Positions 57,620 through 62,000 of a DNA stretch of 62,000 nucleotides are shown in pieces; position 1 is the stretch's first letter; the number at the start of each line of letters is the position of its first letter. The stretch is taken from NCBI GenBank assembly GCA_009760855.2, contig WPIO01000163.1:1-62000 (forward strand), given 5' to 3'. The DNA comes from Cristatella mucedo. Lineage: Eukaryota; Bryozoa; Phylactolaemata; Cristatellidae. The notes under the pieces were generated by a model. It had not been told where the DNA came from, searched no databases, and saw nothing but the letters and a program-made list of their open reading frames with translations. The translations under genes and the position numbers were made by a program.

Positions 57620-57832
57620 TCAACGTGTTGGAGGGCTGGAGAGATCAAAGCAAAGGTACAACTGAATGTCATCCGCATAGACGTGAAAGCCTAGATTGTG
57701 CTGGGCAATCACATCGGCAAGAGGGCGAGTATACACCGTGAAAAGAACCGGACCTAGCATGGAGCCCTGAGGTACCCCATATTTCATAGGTACCTCGGAT
57801 GATCTTTGTCCATTCACATATTGAAACTTCAA
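57620..57832 (-). pseudogene. F2 RT fragment (motifs B and C)
   Basis: 70 codons: VNGQRSSEVPMKYGVPQGS, MLGPVLFTVYTRPL, then FHVYADDIQLYL, the YADD box with Thr changed to Ile. It is the start of the sense-oriented part of the 5'-inverted element. Motif A lies in the inverted segment next to it. Confidence 0.85.
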
Positions 57833-58049
57833 ACCTTGATAGTGAGTTCCAGTCTGGTTTGGAGCTAGTCATTCCATAGAATCAGCATTCCTTCGGGTTT
57901 ACGACAACGACCTAGCTAGGAATGCAGACATGGGTAGAGCATCTCTGCTTGTTTTACTCGATCTTTCGGCAGCTTTTGATATTCAATCGATCACCAAGTC
58001 CTTCCTGGGCGCCTCACATCTCGACTGAGCGTCACTGGCAATTTAGAAC

Positions 58050-58650
58050 GCATTTCGGGCTACGCATAACCAGTTTCAGTTTCACTTCGTGTTGGCTTGC
58101 AATGTTATGAGCAGCTGCCTGCTTGTCTATAGCCGGGCTGCCTGTGAATGCGCATGAGCAATAGCTGCTTGAATGCTTTGGATACCCTCTAACGATTGTT
58201 ACTATCTAGATTGTTATAATATGGACTGATTACATCTTCACTCTGGCGATTGGCGGTATACTTCTGCTCAATTAGAGAGGGTTATGGTAATTCATCACAG
58301 CCCTCGCATAGCGCCTATGTGCGCTCGAAGACGTCATACCCCATTTCTCCAAGTGTTTGAAATGTGCAGAAAGAGTGCAAAGATGGGAATGCACGGAGAG
58401 TGTACAATGCCGATGGCTCAATGCATTCAGACAACGGCTCTATTCCGCTTTATGGCGGAATATTGTTGGTAAGCACACGCGACCTTTGGTAATGCGTGCG
58501 ATTGCACAACGGCCACGTTAGGTGAATCGAAGATGTGGCATGAGAAGCTGTTCGTGACGATGAATGTGACCTTCATGCCGACTCTCAGCTGAAGCTATCG
58601 GTGCTTGAAATTGAAATGCAGAAGTCGAGAACTGAGAAGCTTCTATGACT
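58050..58650. other. Unassigned DNA
   Basis: No gene or repeat recognised between the inverted F2 element and the next F1 tail. Confidence 0.4.
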
Positions 58651-58651
58651 A

Positions 58652-59080
58652 GCTGAACTGCTGCATCAGTTTCAGCCTGTTCGCGCCCTCAGGTCCTGTG
58701 TGGACAATAAATTAGCTGTCCCATTCCTCCGCTTAAAGACAGTTGGCGACAGAAGCTTTAGCTCTGCAGGTCCTTGACTGTGGAACTCGCTTCCACAATT
58801 CTTACGCAACGACATCTACTCTCCAACTGCCGACTATGGCACATCTTTTTCAGCAGTCCTGAACTGCTACTTCTATGCTACTCACTACCTCAACTGCTCT
58901 CCTAACTCTGCTATGCTTCCCACTTTCTCTTTGTTGCGTGAGACGAAGTCTGTTGGGTACCGAATGCGTACCGAAAGCCGCTTAGGCTGTGAGTGCGCTA
59001 TACCAAACTCTCCTGCGTAACACCCACATGGTCTTTATGACTTTGTGGAGTTACTGACGGAGATACATGACATGACATGA
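58652..59080 (+). mobile_element. F1 3' end, young
   Basis: AGCTGAACTGCTGCATCAGT (C-terminal region), ACAGTTGGCGACAGAAGC, the UTR, then GGAGATACATGACATGACA. The tail unit is ATGAC, whereas the copies at 46.86 and 40.48 kb have ATTAC. High similarity to 46.57-46.86 kb. Confidence 0.88.
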
Positions 59081-59239
59081 CTAAGCTGACGACAGGGGGG
59101 CAGACGGTGGCACGACGATGCAGCCACGATACAGCCAGCGTCATGAGAACGGCTCCCTTCCAGCAAGGCACCGGGTGCCATCTCGAATCAGCAACCCAGA
59201 CGACATCTGAAGGCTGCTAGAGCGAGTCCGTCGGAAGGC

Positions 59240-59404
59240 TTTAGCTGACGAGCCGTAAGGCGCATGCTTTTCGCGGCCGCGGTCACGAGGTCGATTCTTT
59301 CGGAGGGCAATTCCTTATTGCTGCTATAAGCGGTTGTCATGGCTGTGCAAAGCTCTTCTGTCACTATGCAAAAGAGGCTGCTAAATCAGCTAAAATTTAT
59401 TTAA
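59240..59404 (+). mobile_element. SINE-B copy 4
   Basis: tRNA-like head (GACGAGCCGTAAGGCGCATG) with a damaged B box (GGTCGATTCTTTC). The body GGCTGTGCAAAGCTCTTCTG, CTATGCAAAAGAGGCTG and AAATCAGCTAAAATTTATTT matches copies 1 and 5. Confidence 0.8.
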
Positions 59405-59409
59405 GGCAG

Positions 59410-59730
59410 CATCGGCCGTAATATATAGCCTAGTGTTTTCGCATGAGCTGCTTGTGGAATATCGATTGATGCTGTGTACCGTTGGACTTTTGACATTTAC
59501 GTCTTAGTCCACTGCATCGGCTGTACCGCTACCCGACCTAGTTAGGGTCGCATAGCAGTGCATCACCGACACAGCGTCGACGTAGTCGACTCAGCAGCTT
59601 TAGGCGCGACCTCACATCGGCTGCATTTGAACTGGGGCTTCAGAAGATCCAACTCCAGATCCAATCAAGCAGCCTGCCTTGCAGGTTGACACTAAGCACC
59701 ACTTGTCAGCTTTTATTTCGCCAGTATGGG
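59410..59730. other. Unassigned DNA
   Basis: About 320 bp between two SINE-B copies in opposite orientation. No feature seen. Confidence 0.4.
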
Positions 59731-59920
59731 TAAATAAATAAACAAATCTTAGCTGATTAAACAGCCTCTTTTTTTATAGCGACAGAAGAGCCTTTACGGC
59801 TATCACTACCGCTTGCAGTAGCGATAAAGGATCACCCACCGCAGGAATCGAACCCACGACCTCGGGACAGAGGTTGTGAAAGCAACAGCCTTACCTGGTG
59901 CGCCATCATGACTCACCAAT
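59731..59920 (-). mobile_element. SINE-B copy 5, best preserved
   Basis: On the minus strand: GATGGCGCACCAGGTAAGGC (A-box region), the perfect B box GGTTCGATTCC (plus GGAATCGAACC at 59844-59854), and CGGTAGTGATAGCCGTAAAG. These are followed by GGCTCTTCTGTCGCTAT, AGAGGCTG and an AT-rich (TTTA-like) tail. Confidence 0.88.
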
Positions 59921-59924
59921 AGCC

Positions 59925-60215
59925 AAGTACCTTTTGCTAGTTGAAGTCGCAGTCAATCTTATGGTCAAAACCGTCTTCGCTAGACTGTGCAGCACGACGC
60001 TTGCATTTTTTGAGGGTACATTAAGCTACTACTTCATTCGGTAAGGAAAAATGGCGGCTAGACAGCTGACTAATAGCCCCCCACAGGCCTGTACGTGCTG
60101 GTTTCTGGATATTGTCATGAGGAGGAGGGAGAATTTCGAGCTCCGGCAAAGCCTACCTACTGCCTCGGTTAAATTATGCCCAGTCTCTTCATCGCATACT
60201 TCCGGAGCACCAATT
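59925..60215. other. Unassigned DNA
   Basis: No feature recognised. Confidence 0.4.
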
Positions 60216-60440
60216 ATTCGGGCTGACACTGTATATGCTGCCACTAACAATATTTGCATCTTGACCCTGTGGATTTTATCTCTAACCATGTCATGCTATG
60301 ATCAATGTCATGCTAGCTGACATTGGGCTTGCTGCCACTAACCATTCGATCGTGATTCCTTTACAGCAAATGTAAAGTGCCTAGAATGAGATTAAGTTCT
60401 CTGAGGACACTATACAAATGTATTACTATTATTAATATTC
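60215..60440 (+). mobile_element. F2 3' UTR and tail, diverged
   Basis: GCTGACACTGTATATGCTGC, the internal UTR, CAGCAAATGTAAAGTGCCTA, GAATGAGATTAAGTTCTC, TGAGGACACTATACAAATG and ATT-rich sequence. The outer hairpin stem is AGTG/CACT. Confidence 0.8.
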
Positions 60441-62000
60441 TTATCGGTGCACTCTCTGACGCTTTGCCTCGGTGAGCACTTCGTTCGAAGCTCGCCGACG
60501 ATTACGTTCTCCTCGGCTACGCACGCCGCTACGTGTACGACTGCTTGACCACCATCGACGCCTCGACCACGGCGCTCGACTTTATACGAACCTATAACGC
60601 GCGCTCAACTTTTTGTTCACGCCTACTTTGCTGTGCTCGTTTTTTGCACCGCTTTATGAGTCGTCGCTTCGTTCTACGCCGCGCGATTGGGGGCTTGTAC
60701 GTACGCGGCATCACCGCCGCATTGTTCCGCCTCCGACCGGACTCGCGCAACCAATGGGCGCTCTGCGCGTCAGCTCATAACGCTCTGCAGCCTGGCCGTA
60801 TCGGCTGACTTCGTCAAAATTTAATTGCGAAAGGCCAAGCGGGTCGCGTGATCTTATCCGTGCTGCAACGACTACTTCGTGCTTGTACGTTGGCTTGTAT
60901 GCACTTTACACGCTCTCTCTCTCTCTCTCTCTCTCTCTCGCTTTCTCACTTCACTCCTCGAGCTCCAGAGTAGCATGCTTGACGGCTAAAGCACCAGTAT
61001 ATACGCTCGCCTGCATGCGTCGCCTGCGTGCAATACGGCCGTCTTCGTCACGCTCTAAAATCGCCTGCTGGGGCGTCGTTCATCGCTCTGCTTATTCTTG
61101 CCGCCACATGCACGCTAGCCTCCACAAAGCTGCTTCTAATTTACGCCTCATATTTGTCCCAGCGGATCAATAAAAACCCTGGGACACATAAGAGTGTATG
61201 CCGTGGCGAAAATAGAAATTGCTGATATTCGCAGGCGCGACATGCGTTAAGGCTTTCTGAGAAAGTCCCGGAATGTGGGATGCTTTTGCATTGTAGCCGC
61301 GCGAGATTACCACTTTTAACGCAGTATACGCCGTGCGCCTGTTTATCAAAATTCACTAACATATCCGCAGCGGCGTACGTTACGTAGCACTGTGCACTTT
61401 CCCGAAAGACCTTTTCAAAGAGCTTATCGTTCAATTCTTCACGTACTACTACAACGATGGCTGCCGCAGCGGCAAACCCAGCTTCTCAGGTTGATGGTTT
61501 GGTGGCTTTTCGGGGAAACCAACGAGTCATGGCAGACCAGCTGAAGCTTCAAGCGAAAGCATGTCGTTTTCAGCTCTTTCGCTCGCACATTATTGTCATG
61601 CAATGCTCTGCAACCGATTGCAGTTTCCCGGGTCAATATCGTTTTCAATTCACTGCAAAATTCCATAAAACGACCAAACATTGGACTCGGGCGAGAAGCT
61701 CCAAATTTGATTTCGCTGAGATACGATCTGTGTACATTGTACTCAGATGATGCACGGCATTTAAAAAATTGCATTGGCGTGTATCGATCGCATGGCAAGT
61801 AACTGCAGTGGCTGGATCAATGGGGTAAGCTACTTAAGCCCTCCTCAAACTACATAGATTGCTAAATTGCAAGCTTTTTCACATTCGTTGTGCTTCAATG
61901 CACTGCCGTCGCGCGGGACACTAGCACAATCCACGGCAATTCTACCACAATGCAACATAAATCCTCGGCTAATAGGCGGCATAACTGAAACGTCATGCAT
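60440..62000. other. Unassigned DNA with one microsatellite
   Basis: No gene family recognised. Plus frames at 60533-60808 and 61457-61750 (91-97 codons) are open but without motifs. A (CT)n run lies at 60913-60939. Confidence 0.4.
60913..60939. repeat. (CT)n microsatellite
   Basis: About 13 CT units, seen directly. Confidence 0.95.

Larger units (their letters stand above)
55670..58050 (-). mobile_element. F2 LINE with 5' inversion, split by a nested F2
   Basis: The minus-strand 3' part (55670-56517) and its upstream continuation (57556-57828) are separated by the nested plus-strand copy. They rejoin at the LKLN codons when it and one 7-bp repeat are removed. The segment 57836-58050 holds the next upstream RT part in plus orientation (GAGTTCCAGTCTGG; ATGGGTAGAGCATCTCTGC; CTCGATCTTTCGGCAGC), that is, inverted. 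No tail hairpin is present at the left end. Confidence 0.85.

Overview
The window looks like repeat-dominated nuclear DNA of an invertebrate animal. There are no bacterial-style operons. It holds many nested, mostly 5'-truncated non-LTR retrotransposons (LINEs), tRNA-derived SINEs, abundant microsatellites, and one intron-containing host locus. That locus encodes the catalytic domain of a core-1 beta-1,3-galactosyltransferase (C1GALT1/T-synthase family), a family typical of metazoans. I cannot name the species.

Two LINE families account for about 40% of the window. Both encode an APE-type endonuclease and a reverse transcriptase (RT) of the CR1/L2-like superfamily; the exact clade is unresolved. 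Family 1 (F1) ends in an (ATTAC)n-type tail after GGAGATAC. Copies: 2.65-4.34, 9.25-10.0 (+), 17.96-19.62 (+), 27.11-30.45, 30.45-31.66, 32.43-32.83, 40.48-43.87 (best copy, minus), 46.57-46.86 (+) and 58.65-59.08 kb (+). Family 2 (F2) ends in a conserved 3' hairpin followed by (ATT)n. Copies: 5.02-7.56, 8.08-9.20, 10.54-12.47, 14.57-15.31 (+), 21.58-22.03 (+), 22.87-23.70 (+), 44.87-47.94 (best copy, minus), 48.27-49.04, 49.66-49.76 (+), 50.82-51.09 (+), 52.43-53.06, 55.67-58.05 (5'-inverted), 56.53-57.55 (+, nested) and 60.22-60.44 kb (+). Two tRNA-related SINE families are also present. SINE-A carries a tail like the F2 tail (16.05-16.20 minus, 40.04-40.20 plus). SINE-B has five copies with recognisable Pol III B boxes.

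Layout: 0-2.6 kb unassigned; 2.6-12.5 kb decayed LINEs in minus orientation; 12.5-14.6 kb unassigned; 15.5-17.9 kb a decayed tandem (satellite-like) array; 18-23.7 kb plus-strand LINE fragments around unassigned DNA; 24.4-26.2 kb simple repeats, a dispersed repeat and SINEs; 27-32.8 kb F1 copies; 33-39.9 kb GC-rich, CAG-rich DNA with the C1GALT-like gene on the minus strand (exons at about 37.40-37.03, 36.73-36.48 and 35.50-35.31 kb); 40-53 kb young and old LINEs nested in each other; 53-55.3 kb GC-rich unassigned; 55.3-55.65 kb (TTTA)n plus G-run repeats; 55.7-59.1 kb a nested and inverted LINE cluster; 59.1-62 kb SINEs, one F2 tail and unassigned DNA.

The clearest observations are these. 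A 1,024-bp F2 copy lies inside an older antisense F2 copy with a 7-bp target-site duplication. That host copy has a 5' inversion. F2 tail hairpins show compensatory base changes. F1 copies differ at the conserved Asp of the endonuclease LDL motif. Consensus splice sites flank all the conserved C1GALT blocks, yet the exons contain several frameshifts, so the locus is either a decaying gene or carries sequence-level indel errors.
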